Position numbers and translations under genes: made by a program. Of a stretch of DNA of 64,000 nt, positions 9,623 through 18,104 are shown piece after piece. The notes under the pieces were generated by a model. That model was not told the origin of the DNA, searched no databases, and saw only the letters and a list, made by a program, of their open reading frames with translations. The stretch comes from Sphingopyxis macrogoltabida. Lineage in GTDB: Bacteria > Pseudomonadota > Alphaproteobacteria > Sphingomonadales > Sphingomonadaceae. The stretch spans positions 67,607 through 131,606 of the forward strand of contig QFPJ01000004.1 of NCBI GenBank assembly GCA_003241685.1. Direction: 5' to 3'. Each line of letters begins with the position of its first letter. The stretch's first letter is position 1.

Positions 9623-10987
9623 TCAATAATTGTAGGCGCGCTCTCCATGCTCGCCGAGGTCGAGGCCTTCGCGCTCCACCTCTTCGGAGACGCGGCCGCC
9701 GGTGACCGCCTTGGCGATGTAGAAGGCGATGGCCGAACCGACACCCGACCAGATCACGGCGACCAGCACCGACTTGATCTGGATCCACAGCTGCGCGCCG
9801 AGGACATAGTCGTCGCCCGCCGGGCCGCCGAGCGCGGGCAGCATGGTGACCGCGGTCAGGATCGAACCGATCAGGCCGCCGACGCCGTGGATGCCGAACA
9901 CGTCGAGCGAGTCGTCGAAGCCGAGCTTGGCCTTCAGCTTCATGACGAACCAGCAGCAGACGATGCCGGCGATCGCGCCGAGCAGGATCGCGCCGAACGG
10001 ACCCGAGTTGCCCGCGGCGGGAGTGACGGCGACGAGGCCGGCAATCGCACCCGAGCAGGCGCCGAGCAGCGAACCCTTGTGACCCAGCGCGCGTTCGGTG
10101 AGCATCCAGAACAGGACGCCCGCGGCGGTGGCGGTGAAGGTGTTGATCAGCGCGAGTCCGGCCGATCCATTGGCTTCCAGCGCGGAGCCGGCGTTGAAGC
10201 CGAACCAGCCGCACCACAGCAGGCCGGTGCCGATCAGCGTCATGGTCAGCGAGTGCGGCGCCATGACTTCCTTCTGGTAACCGGCGCGCTTGCCGATGAT
10301 CAGGCAGCCGACAAGAGCGGCGACGCCGGCGTTGATGTGAACCACCGTGCCGCCCGCGAAGTCGAGGGCGCCCCAATCGAAGATCAGGCCGGTCGTCGAC
10401 GAATCGGCGCCCGCATACCAGACCATGTGCGCGATCGGATAATAGGTGATGGTCAGCCAGACGATGGCGAAGACCATGACCGCCGAGAATTTCATGCGTT
10501 CGACCAGCCCGCCCAGCACCAGCGCGACGGTGATCGCCGAGAAGGTCATCTGGAAGGCGATGAACACGAATTCGGGTATCTCGACCCCGTCGGTGAAGGT
10601 CGCGACGTTGGAATCGGCGGTCACGCCGGCGAGGAAGAATTTCCCGGACGAGATGAACTGGTTCGCGTCACCGCCGAACGCCAGGCCATAGCCGAACATG
10701 ACCCACATGATCATGGCCAGAGCGGCGACGGCGATGATCTGCGTCAGAACCGATGCCATATTCTTGGTGCGGACCAGGCCGCCATAAAAGAGCGCAAGGC
10801 CCGGGACGATCATGGCCATCACGAGCACGGTCGCGGTCATCATCCACGCCGTGTCGCCCTTGTTCACGGTCGCGACGACCTCTTCGGCCGCGGCCGGTGC
10901 CGCTTCCTGTGCCCAGGCGGGCATCGCGGCGAACAGCGCGAGGCCGGCGGCCCCGGCGGTCGCCGCCGTTTTTTGCATGAAGTTCAT
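9623..10987 (-). CDS. amtB: Ammonium transporter AmtB
   Basis: A 454-residue ammonium channel of the Amt/Rh family in the inner membrane. It begins with a cleavable signal (AMPAWAQEAA, cleavage near residue 23). About eleven hydrophobic helices follow, with family motifs such as GDTAWMM near the N-terminus, DWGALDFAGGTVVHINAG with the pore histidine, and DVFGIHGVGG with the second. The ATG at 10987 was chosen because a strong ribosome site (AAGGGGGAAGC) precedes it and the signal peptide starts there; the open frame upstream is glnK shadow. It lies 17 bp after glnK in one transcript. GlnK blocks the AmtB pore when nitrogen is plentiful. Confidence 0.96.
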   Translation of the reverse strand: MNFMQKTAATAGAAGLALFAAMPAWAQEAAPAAAEEVVATVNKGDTAWMMTATVLVMAMIVPGLALFYGGLVRTKNMASVLTQIIAVAALAMIMWVMFGYGLAFGGDANQFISSGKFFLAGVTADSNVATFTDGVEIPEFVFIAFQMTFSAITVALVLGGLVERMKFSAVMVFAIVWLTITYYPIAHMVWYAGADSSTTGLIFDWGALDFAGGTVVHINAGVAALVGCLIIGKRAGYQKEVMAPHSLTMTLIGTGLLWCGWFGFNAGSALEANGSAGLALINTFTATAAGVLFWMLTERALGHKGSLLGACSGAIAGLVAVTPAAGNSGPFGAILLGAIAGIVCCWFVMKLKAKLGFDDSLDVFGIHGVGGLIGSILTAVTMLPALGGPAGDDYVLGAQLWIQIKSVLVAVIWSGVGSAIAFYIAKAVTGGRVSEEVEREGLDLGEHGERAYNY

Positions 10988-11004
10988 TGCTTCCCCCTTC
11001 ATCA

Positions 11005-11343
11005 TTACAGAGCCGCTTCGCCGGTTTCGCCGGTGCGGATGCGCACGGCCTGACCGACGTCGAGGACGAAAATCTTGCCGTCGCCAATCGACCCGGTTCC
11101 GGCGCTCTGCTGCAATGTTTCGACGACCCGCGGTGCGAGCGCGTCGTCGCACACGAGTTCGATCTTTACCTTCGGCACCATGTTGGTCGCATATTCGGCG
11201 CCGCGGTAGATTTCGGTTTGCCCCTTTTGCCGGCCAAAACCCTTGACCTCGGTCACGGTCATGCCGGCGATGCCCAGCCCGGTGAGGGCTTCGCGCACCT
11301 CGTCGAGCTTGAACGGTTTGATGATAGCCAGGATCAGCTTCAT
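11005..11343 (-). CDS. glnK: Nitrogen regulatory protein P-II (GlnK)
   Basis: A 112-residue trimeric P-II signal protein. The uridylylation site Tyr51 lies in the T-loop RGAEYATN, and the B-loop region (GTGSIGDGKIF) binds ATP and 2-oxoglutarate. The length matches the family exactly. It reports cellular nitrogen to AmtB, to GlnE (encoded at 57.9 kb in this window) and usually to NtrB. Being first in glnK-amtB and driven by a sigma-54 promoter marks it as the GlnK rather than the GlnB paralogue. The ribosome site is AAAAGGGGGC, just before the ATG. Confidence 0.96.
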   Translation of the reverse strand: MKLILAIIKPFKLDEVREALTGLGIAGMTVTEVKGFGRQKGQTEIYRGAEYATNMVPKVKIELVCDDALAPRVVETLQQSAGTGSIGDGKIFVLDVGQAVRIRTGETGEAAL

Positions 11344-11377
11344 GATGCCCCCTTTTGCTTATGGCACCATGATGCTC

Positions 11378-11393
11378 TGCAACGGCCGTGCCA
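11378..11393 (-). promoter_or_regulatory. Sigma-54 (-24/-12) promoter of glnK-amtB
   Basis: The minus strand reads TGGCACG-GCCG-TTGCA, an exact match to the RpoN consensus TGGCACG-N4-TTGCW, 35 bp before the glnK start. Transcription would begin about 12 bp downstream. Activation by NtrC under nitrogen limitation is the known pattern for glnK-amtB. I did not identify a clear paired NtrC site in the 150 bp upstream. Confidence 0.9.
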
Positions 11394-11539
11394 AATTGCG
11401 CGGCGGTTTGAAAAGTTAACATTTTATGACGGGTTTCGAGTCGTTTGCGCCCCTATCCGTCCGCCAAATGGGCAGCGGAGGCACGTCTTTGCCTAAATTT
11501 GAGGCAGCGGGCGCGGTGACGCCGCGCCGGCGGCGGCCG

Positions 11540-12238
11540 CTACCCGGCCGGCCGGAACCGGGCCCAGATCGGCAGATGGTCCGACGCGCGGGCGGCCAGC
11601 GGGCTTTGATGCACCCCGGCGTCGAGCGGTTCGAGATCGGGCGAGGCGAAGATGCGGTCGAGCCGGGCGACGGGGCGGCGGCTGTGAAAGCTGTGGCCGG
11701 TGTCGACCGGCCGGTGCTGCGCCCCGAAATCGGCAAGGCAGCCGCCCGACGCGCGCCATTCGTTGCAATCGCCCATCAGGATCGTCGGCAGATCCTCGCC
11801 CGCGGCGACATGGTTCAGGATCGCGCGCGCCTGCTGCCGGCGCCGCAGGCCCGAAATGTCGAGGTGCATGCCGACGACGCGCAGCCGCGTGTCGCCGACG
11901 CGCAGGGTCGCCGCGACCGCGCCGCGCGGCTCCAGCGTCGGCAGGTGCAGCGCATGGCTTTCCTCGACCTCCACCCCCTTGCGGACGAGCAGGGCATTGC
12001 CGTGCCAGCCGATCGCATAGGGCCGGCCGTTCAGCAGGTCGACGGGGACATAGTCGCTCTGATCCTCGAACATGTGCGGGGGGATCGCGCTGGCGCGGGT
12101 ACCGAAGCGGCGATCGGCCTCCTGCAGCGCGACGATGTCGGCGTCGAGCTCGCCGAGCACCGACAGCACCCGGCCGGGGTCGCGGCGGCGGTCGAGCCCG
12201 ATGCCCTTGCGCATATTGTAACTGGCGACCTTGATCAT
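11540..12238 (-). CDS. Endonuclease/exonuclease/phosphatase family protein
   Basis: A 232-residue soluble protein of the EEP (DNase I-like) superfamily. Visible catalytic motifs are SYNMRKG near the N-terminus, LQEAD with the metal-binding Glu, GDCNEW, and the final SDHLPI containing the Asp-His pair. Members cleave phosphodiester or phosphate-ester bonds in nucleic acids or lipids; no specific substrate can be assigned. The start is ambiguous: a perfect 18-bp tandem duplication places two in-frame ATGs at 12256 and 12238, and neither has a clear ribosome site. I chose 12238 because homology begins with IKVASYN. Confidence 0.87.
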   Translation of the reverse strand: MIKVASYNMRKGIGLDRRRDPGRVLSVLGELDADIVALQEADRRFGTRASAIPPHMFEDQSDYVPVDLLNGRPYAIGWHGNALLVRKGVEVEESHALHLPTLEPRGAVAATLRVGDTRLRVVGMHLDISGLRRRQQARAILNHVAAGEDLPTILMGDCNEWRASGGCLADFGAQHRPVDTGHSFHSRRPVARLDRIFASPDLEPLDAGVHQSPLAARASDHLPIWARFRPAG

Positions 12239-12266
12239 GGGTTGGGACTTGATCATGGGTTGGGAC
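12231..12266. repeat. Perfect 18-bp tandem duplication over a start codon
   Basis: TTGATCATGGGTTGGGAC occurs twice head to tail (12231-12248 and 12249-12266). Each copy carries the start codon of the EEP-family gene, read on the minus strand, so the duplication creates an optional six-residue N-terminal extension. Confidence 0.9.
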
Positions 12267-12318
12267 GGCGGGCTTTCATGGCAACGGGATACACGAATGA
12301 CGGGGCATGTAGTTGCGG

Positions 12319-12531
12319 TCAGCCGGCCTCGAACTGCGCGAGCAGGTCGCGCGCCGCGTCCAGATCCGCGTTGAGAACCATGATCCGCACCGGAATCATC
12401 AACCCGACGCTTTCGGCGATGTTCATCCCCGCGTCGAAACACACGGCGTGGACGCCCGCGCTCTCCAGCCGGCCGCGCAGCAGCTCCGCCTCGGCGCCGC
12501 TGGGCAGGCGCACCAGTTCGACCAGCGCCAT
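12319..12531 (-). CDS. DUF2007 family small protein
   Basis: A 70-residue protein matching the DUF2007 (putative signal-transducing) family: VELVRLPSGAEAELLRGRLE, then AGVHAVCFDAG, and a C-terminal VLNADLDAARDLLAQF. The fold is thought to be ferredoxin-like; the role is unknown. Its ATG overlaps the stop of the upstream flavoprotein gene (TGATG), indicating translational coupling. Confidence 0.78.
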   Translation of the reverse strand: MALVELVRLPSGAEAELLRGRLESAGVHAVCFDAGMNIAESVGLMIPVRIMVLNADLDAARDLLAQFEAG

Positions 12532-13100
12532 CAGCCGGCGATATAACGGTCGGTGGGGCGCGTGGGCAGGCCGTCGATGCTGGTGGTGCGGCCCTGTAGC
12601 TTGGCGACCCATTCGGCGGGGTTGGCCTGGCGATGATATTTCTGCAGCGTCTCGCGTTCCTGTTGCAAGTCCATGCGCGGGACGCCCCAGCCGCAGCTTG
12701 TCTGGACGCTGTCGACGTCGATGACGAAAATCTGGCGGGTGCCGGGCAGCAGCGTGAAATGCGCCGCCAGCGCGTCCCATTCATCGTCCTGCGGCAACAC
12801 CGCGCGGCCATGGCCATAGATACGCAGGATCAGCGCGCTGCGGTCGAAGGCGCAGAACATGAGGGTGATGCGGCCGCGATCCGCCTGTTCGGCGGCCAGA
12901 TGCGCGTGGGTCTCGTTGCCCGATCCGCCCAGATCCAGATAGGCGACCTGGCGATCCGACAGGATGCGAAAGCTGTCGGCATAGCCCTTGGGCGACAGGT
13001 TGATCCGTCCGTCGGCGGCGGCGGTCGCGGTGAAATAGACCGGCTGCGCCTCGATGAAGGCGATGTGCCGGTCGGTCAGCGTGTCGGTGAATTCGGCCAT
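12531..13100 (-). CDS. Pyridoxamine 5'-phosphate oxidase-like FMN-binding protein
   Basis: A 189-residue protein of the PNPOx-like split-barrel flavoprotein group. The N-terminal part shows the common pattern FIEAQPVYFTATAAADGRIN with SPKGYADSF, and the middle holds the beta-barrel segment GRITLMFCAF. The C-terminal third (SCGWGVPRMDL...RETLQKYH) is typical of the general stress/PNPOx-like subgroup rather than true PdxH. Such proteins bind FMN or F420-like cofactors and reduce small molecules; the substrate is unknown. It is first in a two-gene overlap with the DUF2007 gene. Confidence 0.85.
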   Translation of the reverse strand: MAEFTDTLTDRHIAFIEAQPVYFTATAAADGRINLSPKGYADSFRILSDRQVAYLDLGGSGNETHAHLAAEQADRGRITLMFCAFDRSALILRIYGHGRAVLPQDDEWDALAAHFTLLPGTRQIFVIDVDSVQTSCGWGVPRMDLQQERETLQKYHRQANPAEWVAKLQGRTTSIDGLPTRPTDRYIAG

Positions 13101-13146
13101 GCGGCGTGTCCTCTGGCAAGGCGGGCGGGATTTGCCGGCCGGTCTA

Positions 13147-13725
13147 TCACCATTGGCGGCCCTCTTCTATGGCCGCCGCCTCGCCCGGCCGGTCGGCGCG
13201 GCCGAGCGCGGCGTTGCGATGGGGAAAGCGGCCGAAGCGGTCGATGATGTCGAAATGCTTCTGTGCGTAATCGGCCGCCTCCGGATCGGCGAGCTGGCTC
13301 ATCAGGCGCAGCGATTCGCGCTGGTCGGCGATGTCCTCGCTATGTTCGAACGGCAGATAGGCGAACTGGCGCCGCTCCTCGGGCCAGGCGGCGTCCCAGC
13401 CGCGCGCGACGATGCCGCGCGCCAGCGCCCGTGCCAGATCATCGGTTGCGAAGGCGTCGGCGCGGCCGCGAAAGATGTTGCGCGGCACCTGATCGAACAG
13501 AATCACCGCCGCCAGCGCGGTATCGGGATCGGCCAGGAAGGTTTCGGCCGGCTGCGACCGGAGCGCCGCGTGCCAGTCGCCCGCCAGCGTCCGCACCGCA
13601 TCGTCGAACGCCGCGCCGCCCCCATACCAATCGTCGCGCCCATGCGCGTCGAACCAGAAGGCGAGCAATTGCGCCGGCCAGTCGGCGGGCGGCGGCGGGG
13701 TCTGCGGGTCGTTATCGTCGGTCAT
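13147..13725 (-). CDS. DUF924 family protein
   Basis: A 192-residue soluble all-helical protein of the DUF924 family. Diagnostic segments are LLAFWFDAHGRDDWYGGG, VILFDQVPRNIFRG, FAYLPFEHSEDIADQ and the end FGRFPHRNAALGR. The fold resembles TPR-like helices. The biochemical role is unknown. A second ATG two codons upstream (13731) is equally possible. Confidence 0.88.
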   Translation of the reverse strand: MTDDNDPQTPPPPADWPAQLLAFWFDAHGRDDWYGGGAAFDDAVRTLAGDWHAALRSQPAETFLADPDTALAAVILFDQVPRNIFRGRADAFATDDLARALARGIVARGWDAAWPEERRQFAYLPFEHSEDIADQRESLRLMSQLADPEAADYAQKHFDIIDRFGRFPHRNAALGRADRPGEAAAIEEGRQW

Positions 13726-13820
13726 CGCCATCCCAACGCGGCATGCGGCCTGCGCGTTGCATGGCCGCGAGCCGCGATCCACGGCGTTTTCGGCGTTGGC
13801 GGCAGGGGACCGGCCCGATC

Positions 13821-14225
13821 CTATTCGGCTTTCGCGCGCCGGTAGGGCACGAACTGGCCCAGCGAGACGAAGCCCGAATAAAAATGGCTGGAGCGGTCGC
13901 GCAGCTGGACCACGTCGATGCTGCACAATTGGCCGCCGGTCGGCTTGGTGACGAGGATGTCGTCGTCGTCGAGCGATTCGGCGCCGCCGCGCGGGCGGTT
14001 GACCCACAGGGTGGCGCCGCTGCGATAGACGATCGCCGTGCCGTCGATGACCTGCGAACTGCCGAGGCTCGACAGCGGGAGGCAATCCTGCGGATCGCCC
14101 GCGACGCGGCCTTCGAGCAGCTTGGCGAGCTTCGCCTCCGGCGTGGGTTTTTCGCGCGCCGTGGCGGCGGCGGGAATGGCCGCGACCGTCGCGGCGGCAA
14201 GAATGGAAAGGATCAGCGGACGCAT
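13821..14225 (-). CDS. Hypothetical secreted protein
   Basis: A 134-residue protein with a clear signal peptide (MRPLILSILAAATVAAIPAA, cleavage after ATA near residue 23). The mature part has two cysteines (QDCLPLSS, QLCSIDVV) that could form one disulfide in the periplasm. Similar small secreted proteins occur in sphingomonads, but I cannot name a family. It is flanked by gaps of about 90 bp on each side and seems to be transcribed alone. Confidence 0.72.
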   Translation of the reverse strand: MRPLILSILAAATVAAIPAAATAREKPTPEAKLAKLLEGRVAGDPQDCLPLSSLGSSQVIDGTAIVYRSGATLWVNRPRGGAESLDDDDILVTKPTGGQLCSIDVVQLRDRSSHFYSGFVSLGQFVPYRRAKAE

Positions 14226-14311
14226 GGTTCGACTCCTGTGTCGTGGCAGCTCCCCGGCCCGGTCATACCGCCCCATGCGTTAACCGGGCCTGACTGTTCC
14301 GCGCGGTCTTT

Positions 14312-15523
14312 TCAGCACGCCCCGTCGGGCAGGGTGATGCCGAAGGGCCCCTTGCACTTCTTCTTGGGCTTGTCGGCGGGCGCAGCCGCCTCGCCGCCGC
14401 TCGCGGTTCCCCCCATGCCGCCCAGATCGACGCCGACCATCAGCATCGTATAGGAACGGAAGCGCACCTTCGCCGTCCAGTCGATGGCCCAGGGCGCATT
14501 GCCGGCGGGCTTGGGCGGGAAGGAGAAATTCGCTTCGGGTCCGAAGGCGTTGAGGTTGCCGATCATCATCTCGCCCGACGCCTTCTTCGCCTCGGCCGGG
14601 ATCTGACAGCTGGTCTGGCTGGTCGGCATGACGATCTTTTGGGTGATCAGTTTCGCGACGGTCGCGGGGGGCAGCCAGTCCCACAGGCCGCCGCCGAATT
14701 CCTTGGTCGCGCTGCTCGTCCACCACACGACGTCGCCGCCGCTCTGGGCATTTTCCATGCCGCCGAACGCCCAGGCGGCATAGCCGGTGGCGTTCGCGAC
14801 GGGGCTCCAGCGGATCATCACCGATCCGTCGCCCTGCACCGCGGTCGAAGCCTGCACGCCGGGCATATAATCCTGAGCCAGCGTGAAATTGATGTCGGGG
14901 CCGACGTTGCTGGCGACGCGGTGCGCGCCGAGCAGCGAACTGTCCTTCGCCGGCATCTTCGCCGATTTGCCGTTCGGCCATTCCATATAGGATTTGCTGT
15001 TCGCCGCCGACACCTCGCGCACCATCGGCACGCTGGTCGAAAAGACGCCGGGCGGGAATTGCCCCGCCGCGACCTTGGCAAAATCGATGATCACCGGCTG
15101 GCCCGGCCCCGCCTTGGCGCCGCAGCCCCAGAACAGCAGCAGCCGCCCCTTCGGCCGCTCGACATTGCCGGGCAGGTCGGGCGTGCCGCGCTCGGGCGCG
15201 ATCAGCGGCACCGATTTGCCGAGCTTTGCCTGCGGCAGAAAGAAATGGTCGCCCTTCGGCGGCGGGGTGGTCGGCACCGTGTTCGACCCCAGGCGCAGGA
15301 AAAGCTGGCGGGCCAGCGCCTTGTCGGGGCCGCCGCCGAACATCATGCCCATCGCGCCGCCGATCCCGCCCTTTCCACCGCCCATCGCGGCAAAGCCCGA
15401 AAGGGTCGCGGCATCCATTTCGTAGCGCTCTGCCGGACCGGTGGTCTTTTGCTGCGCCGCGAGCGGGGCGGCGAGCAGGGCGGCGATGGTCGCCGCCGAA
15501 ACGAAACGCAGACTCGAACGCAT
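14312..15523 (-). CDS. Hypothetical exported protein
   Basis: A 403-residue protein with a signal peptide (ATIAALLAAPLAAQ, cleavage after about residue 23). The mature part starts with a Gly/Met-rich stretch (GGGKGGIGGAMGMMFGGG) and contains a segment that reads like a beta-rich fibronectin-like fold (VMIRWSPVANATGYAAWAFG). It ends in a Lys-rich and Cys-containing tail. It reads as periplasmic or surface-located. I do not recognise a named family. It lies 162 bp after tldD and may have its own promoter. Confidence 0.75.
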   Translation of the reverse strand: MRSSLRFVSAATIAALLAAPLAAQQKTTGPAERYEMDAATLSGFAAMGGGKGGIGGAMGMMFGGGPDKALARQLFLRLGSNTVPTTPPPKGDHFFLPQAKLGKSVPLIAPERGTPDLPGNVERPKGRLLLFWGCGAKAGPGQPVIIDFAKVAAGQFPPGVFSTSVPMVREVSAANSKSYMEWPNGKSAKMPAKDSSLLGAHRVASNVGPDINFTLAQDYMPGVQASTAVQGDGSVMIRWSPVANATGYAAWAFGGMENAQSGGDVVWWTSSATKEFGGGLWDWLPPATVAKLITQKIVMPTSQTSCQIPAEAKKASGEMMIGNLNAFGPEANFSFPPKPAGNAPWAIDWTAKVRFRSYTMLMVGVDLGGMGGTASGGEAAAPADKPKKKCKGPFGITLPDGAC

Positions 15524-15685
15524 AGGATCCTCCCTGTTGCACGGCTGCCCCGCGCGGATGATGCGACCCGATTCTTCGAGATATTTGCGAAACCTATATG
15601 CGCGGACGAAGCGAACGCCAAGTGAGGTGCGTCACAGGCGCGGCGCGATCATGCCGCCGCAGGGCCCGCGCCCCGGCCCGATCGG

Positions 15686-17113
15686 TCAGGCGGTGCCGCC
15701 GACCGTCAGCCCGTCGACCAGCAGCGTGGGCTGGCCGACGCCCGCGGGGACGCTCTGGCCACCCTTGCCGCACACGCCGATGCCTTCGTCCAGCGCCATG
15801 TCGTTGCCGATGCCGCTGACCTTGGTCAGCACGCTGGGGCCGTCGCCGATCAGCGTCGCGCCCTTGATCGGGTCGCCGATCCGGCCGTTCTCGACCATAT
15901 AGGCCTCGGTGCAGGAAAAGACGAACTTGCCCGACACGATGTCGACCTGGCCACCGCCGAAGCTTTTGGCGAAAATGCCCTTCCTGACGCGGCTCAGCAG
16001 TTCGGCGGGATCGTCGCTGCCGCCCTTCATGAAGGTGTTGGTCATGCGCGGCATCGGCGCGTGGGCAAAGCTTTCGCGGCGGCCGTTGCCGGTCGGCGCC
16101 ACGCCCATCAGCCGGGCATTGAGCCGGTCCTGCATATAGGCTTTCAGGATGCCGTCCTCGATCAGCACGGTTTCCTGCGTCGGGGTGCCTTCGTCGTCGA
16201 TGCTGAGCGAGCCGCGCCGTTCGGCGATGCTGCCGTCGTCGACCACCGTCACCCCCGGCGCCGCGACGCGTTCCCCGATGCGGCCCGAAAAGGCGCTGGT
16301 GCCCTTGCGGTTGAAATCGCCCTCCAGCCCGTGGCCGATGGCTTCGTGCAGCAGCACGCCGGGCCAGCCGGGGCCGACGAGCACGGTCATCTCGCCCGCC
16401 GGGGCGTCGACCGCGCGCAGATTGACCAGCGCCTGCGCCAGCGCTTCGTCGATCGCGCGGTTCCACTGCGCGGGTTCGAACAATCGGTCGTACATATAGC
16501 GGCCGCCGAGGCCGAAATAACCGCTCTCGCGCCGCCCGTTCTCCTCGACCACGATCGAGACGTTGAGGCGGACGAGCGGGCGGATGTCGGTCGCGAGGAA
16601 GCCGTCGGCGCGGACGATCTCGACCACCGACCAGCTGCCCGCGAGCGCGACCGATACCTGGACGATGCGCGGATCGCGGGCGCGGGCGGCGGCGTCGACC
16701 TCCTGACACAGCGCGACCTTTTTGGCGAAGGGGATGAGGTCGAGCGGATTCGCCTCGTCATACAGATGGCGGTTGGTGCGCGCGGGCGGCGCGGCGTGGG
16801 GCTGGCTTGCCGGGTCGAGCAGCGCCAGCGTCTCGGCGGCGCGGCGGATCGCCCCGGCGCTGATGTCGCTGGCATGGGCGAAACCCGTCATCTCGCCCGA
16901 CACGGCGCGCAGGCCGAACCCCGCGTCGGTCGAATAATCGGCGGTCTTGAGGCGCCCGTCGTCGAATCCGAAGCTCTCGGTCGCGCGATATTGCAGATAA
17001 AGCTCGCCGTCGTCGGCCTTGGCCAGCGCCTCTTTCGCCAGCTTTTGCGCCAGATCGGGGTCGAGCGCGTCGGCGCGGTAGAGGAAGCGGCGGGGATCGG
17101 TGGGGCTTGTCAT
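15686..17113 (-). CDS. tldD: Metalloprotease TldD
   Basis: A 475-residue zinc metallopeptidase subunit, partner of TldE/PmbA in the complex that degrades unfolded short peptides and matures some RiPP peptides. The active-site motif HEAIGHGLEGD (around residue 255) has the HExxxH signature, and a C-terminal CxG-type segment (GVCGKGGQSVPAGVGQPTL) is typical of TldD. The length agrees with E. coli TldD (481). The ATG at 17113 was chosen because homology begins there; the frame upstream is open but unrelated. No tldE lies in the window and no RiPP precursor is visible nearby. Confidence 0.96.
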   Translation of the reverse strand: MTSPTDPRRFLYRADALDPDLAQKLAKEALAKADDGELYLQYRATESFGFDDGRLKTADYSTDAGFGLRAVSGEMTGFAHASDISAGAIRRAAETLALLDPASQPHAAPPARTNRHLYDEANPLDLIPFAKKVALCQEVDAAARARDPRIVQVSVALAGSWSVVEIVRADGFLATDIRPLVRLNVSIVVEENGRRESGYFGLGGRYMYDRLFEPAQWNRAIDEALAQALVNLRAVDAPAGEMTVLVGPGWPGVLLHEAIGHGLEGDFNRKGTSAFSGRIGERVAAPGVTVVDDGSIAERRGSLSIDDEGTPTQETVLIEDGILKAYMQDRLNARLMGVAPTGNGRRESFAHAPMPRMTNTFMKGGSDDPAELLSRVRKGIFAKSFGGGQVDIVSGKFVFSCTEAYMVENGRIGDPIKGATLIGDGPSVLTKVSGIGNDMALDEGIGVCGKGGQSVPAGVGQPTLLVDGLTVGGTA

Positions 17114-17179
17114 AACGCCGATATAGGGAGGCGCGCGCCGTGCGCAAAGCGTCTTGGCTGCTCCGGCGTGTTTCATGGG

Positions 17180-17328
17180 TTCACGCGAAGACGCGAAGGC
17201 GCGAAGAAGATCGTTCCGGTCGACAGGCCCCTTCCATCTGCAACGGTGCGGCCAGAGGCGAAGTTGCAAAAGGAAAGCCGCTTCGCGGCCGGCACAACAT
17301 CTTCGCGCCTTCGCGTCTTCGCGTGAAA
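17180..17328. repeat. Inverted repeat with CGCGAAGACGCGAAG arms
   Basis: TTCACGCGAAGACGCGAAGG at 17180 and CCTTCGCGTCTTCGCGTGAA ending at 17327 are the ends of a perfect inverted pair, with about 95 bp between them. It fills most of the gap between tldD and the DUF4402 gene. This 8-bp-rhythm motif is common between genes in sphingomonads. Confidence 0.75.
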
Positions 17329-17357
17329 TTTTTCAGCGCTTGCTGCCCCGGCGACGG

Positions 17358-17912
17358 CTACAGATAATTCACCGTCAGCGTAAAGGTCCCGCTGTAATCG
17401 CCCGCGGGCTGGTTCGCGGGGACGGTCAGCGTGCCGCCGATATAATAGGTCTGGACCCCGCTGGGCAGCAGGGTCGCGCCGAGCAGCGCGATGCCGCCGC
17501 CGCTGGTGCTCGCGGCGCGGACCAGGCTGGCGGTCATCGTCGGCGCGCCGCCGCCGACGCGCGACAGGGTCACCGACGTGCTGCCCGAAACGGTGATCAG
17601 CAGGATGCCGCCGGTGCCCTGGAACATCGCGCGCTGGCCTTCGTTGCCGACGGGGGTGACGCCGCCGCCGGTGCCGCGCGCATTGGTGACGGGGTTGATC
17701 GTGACCGTGCCGCCCGTGGTGCCGCTGATCAGCGTGCCGAAGTCGAGATCCTCGGTCTTGATCAGCGTGTTCGGGCGGACGACCGCGGCGGTCGCGGTGC
17801 CGCCGAAATCGGCGGCCCTTGCCGGAACGGCAAGGCTGGCGGCGGCCAGAGCGGCCATGATGGCAAGGCGGTGGTCAGCCGCCGGTCGAAGTCTGGTCAC
17901 GCGAATCCCCAC
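17358..17912 (-). CDS. DUF4402 domain secreted protein
   Basis: A 184-residue exported protein with a signal peptide ending at about ARAA (residue 34 from this start). The mature part fits DUF4402: LDFGTLISGTTGGTVTINP, then PVGNEGQRAMF, and the terminal QPAGDYSGTFTLTVNYL, a beta-rich Ig-like fold resembling pilin/spore-coat U-like subunits. Such proteins are surface or fimbria-like subunits, but there is no usher or chaperone gene here. An internal ATG at codon 19 (MAALAAA) may be the real start because it begins directly at the hydrophobic core. Confidence 0.8.
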   Translation of the reverse strand: MGIRVTRLRPAADHRLAIMAALAAASLAVPARAADFGGTATAAVVRPNTLIKTEDLDFGTLISGTTGGTVTINPVTNARGTGGGVTPVGNEGQRAMFQGTGGILLITVSGSTSVTLSRVGGGAPTMTASLVRAASTSGGGIALLGATLLPSGVQTYYIGGTLTVPANQPAGDYSGTFTLTVNYL

Positions 17913-18019
17913 CGATTCTGGTTCTGGTCGACCGGATTATGCCGCCAAGGCATGAAGCCGGTGTGCGCGGGGATGGTAAACCGGGCGTTTACCCGGCGAA
18001 CGCGGAAAGGGACGCGGCT

Positions 18020-18104
18020 GTTATCGGCGATGCCGCCGGCGCCTAACCGTTATCGGCGATCCCGCCGGCGCCTAACTTTTGTCGGCGATCCCGCCGATCA
18101 GGAC
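18020..18104. repeat. Three tandem copies of a 29-bp unit over the 3' end of the zinc-finger gene
   Basis: GTTATCGGCGATGCCGCCGG... at 18020, GTTATCGGCGATCCCGCCGG... at 18049 and TTTGTCGGCGATCCCGCCGA... at 18078 are successive copies of one unit. The third copy contains the last codons of the 18072-18275 gene, and the other two lie just beyond its stop. Confidence 0.85.

Noticed and set aside
9283..9705. 140-codon frame on the plus strand in the gap after the GMC gene.
   Set aside because: It passes through two terminators and the amtB end, has no ribosome site and reads as random sequence.
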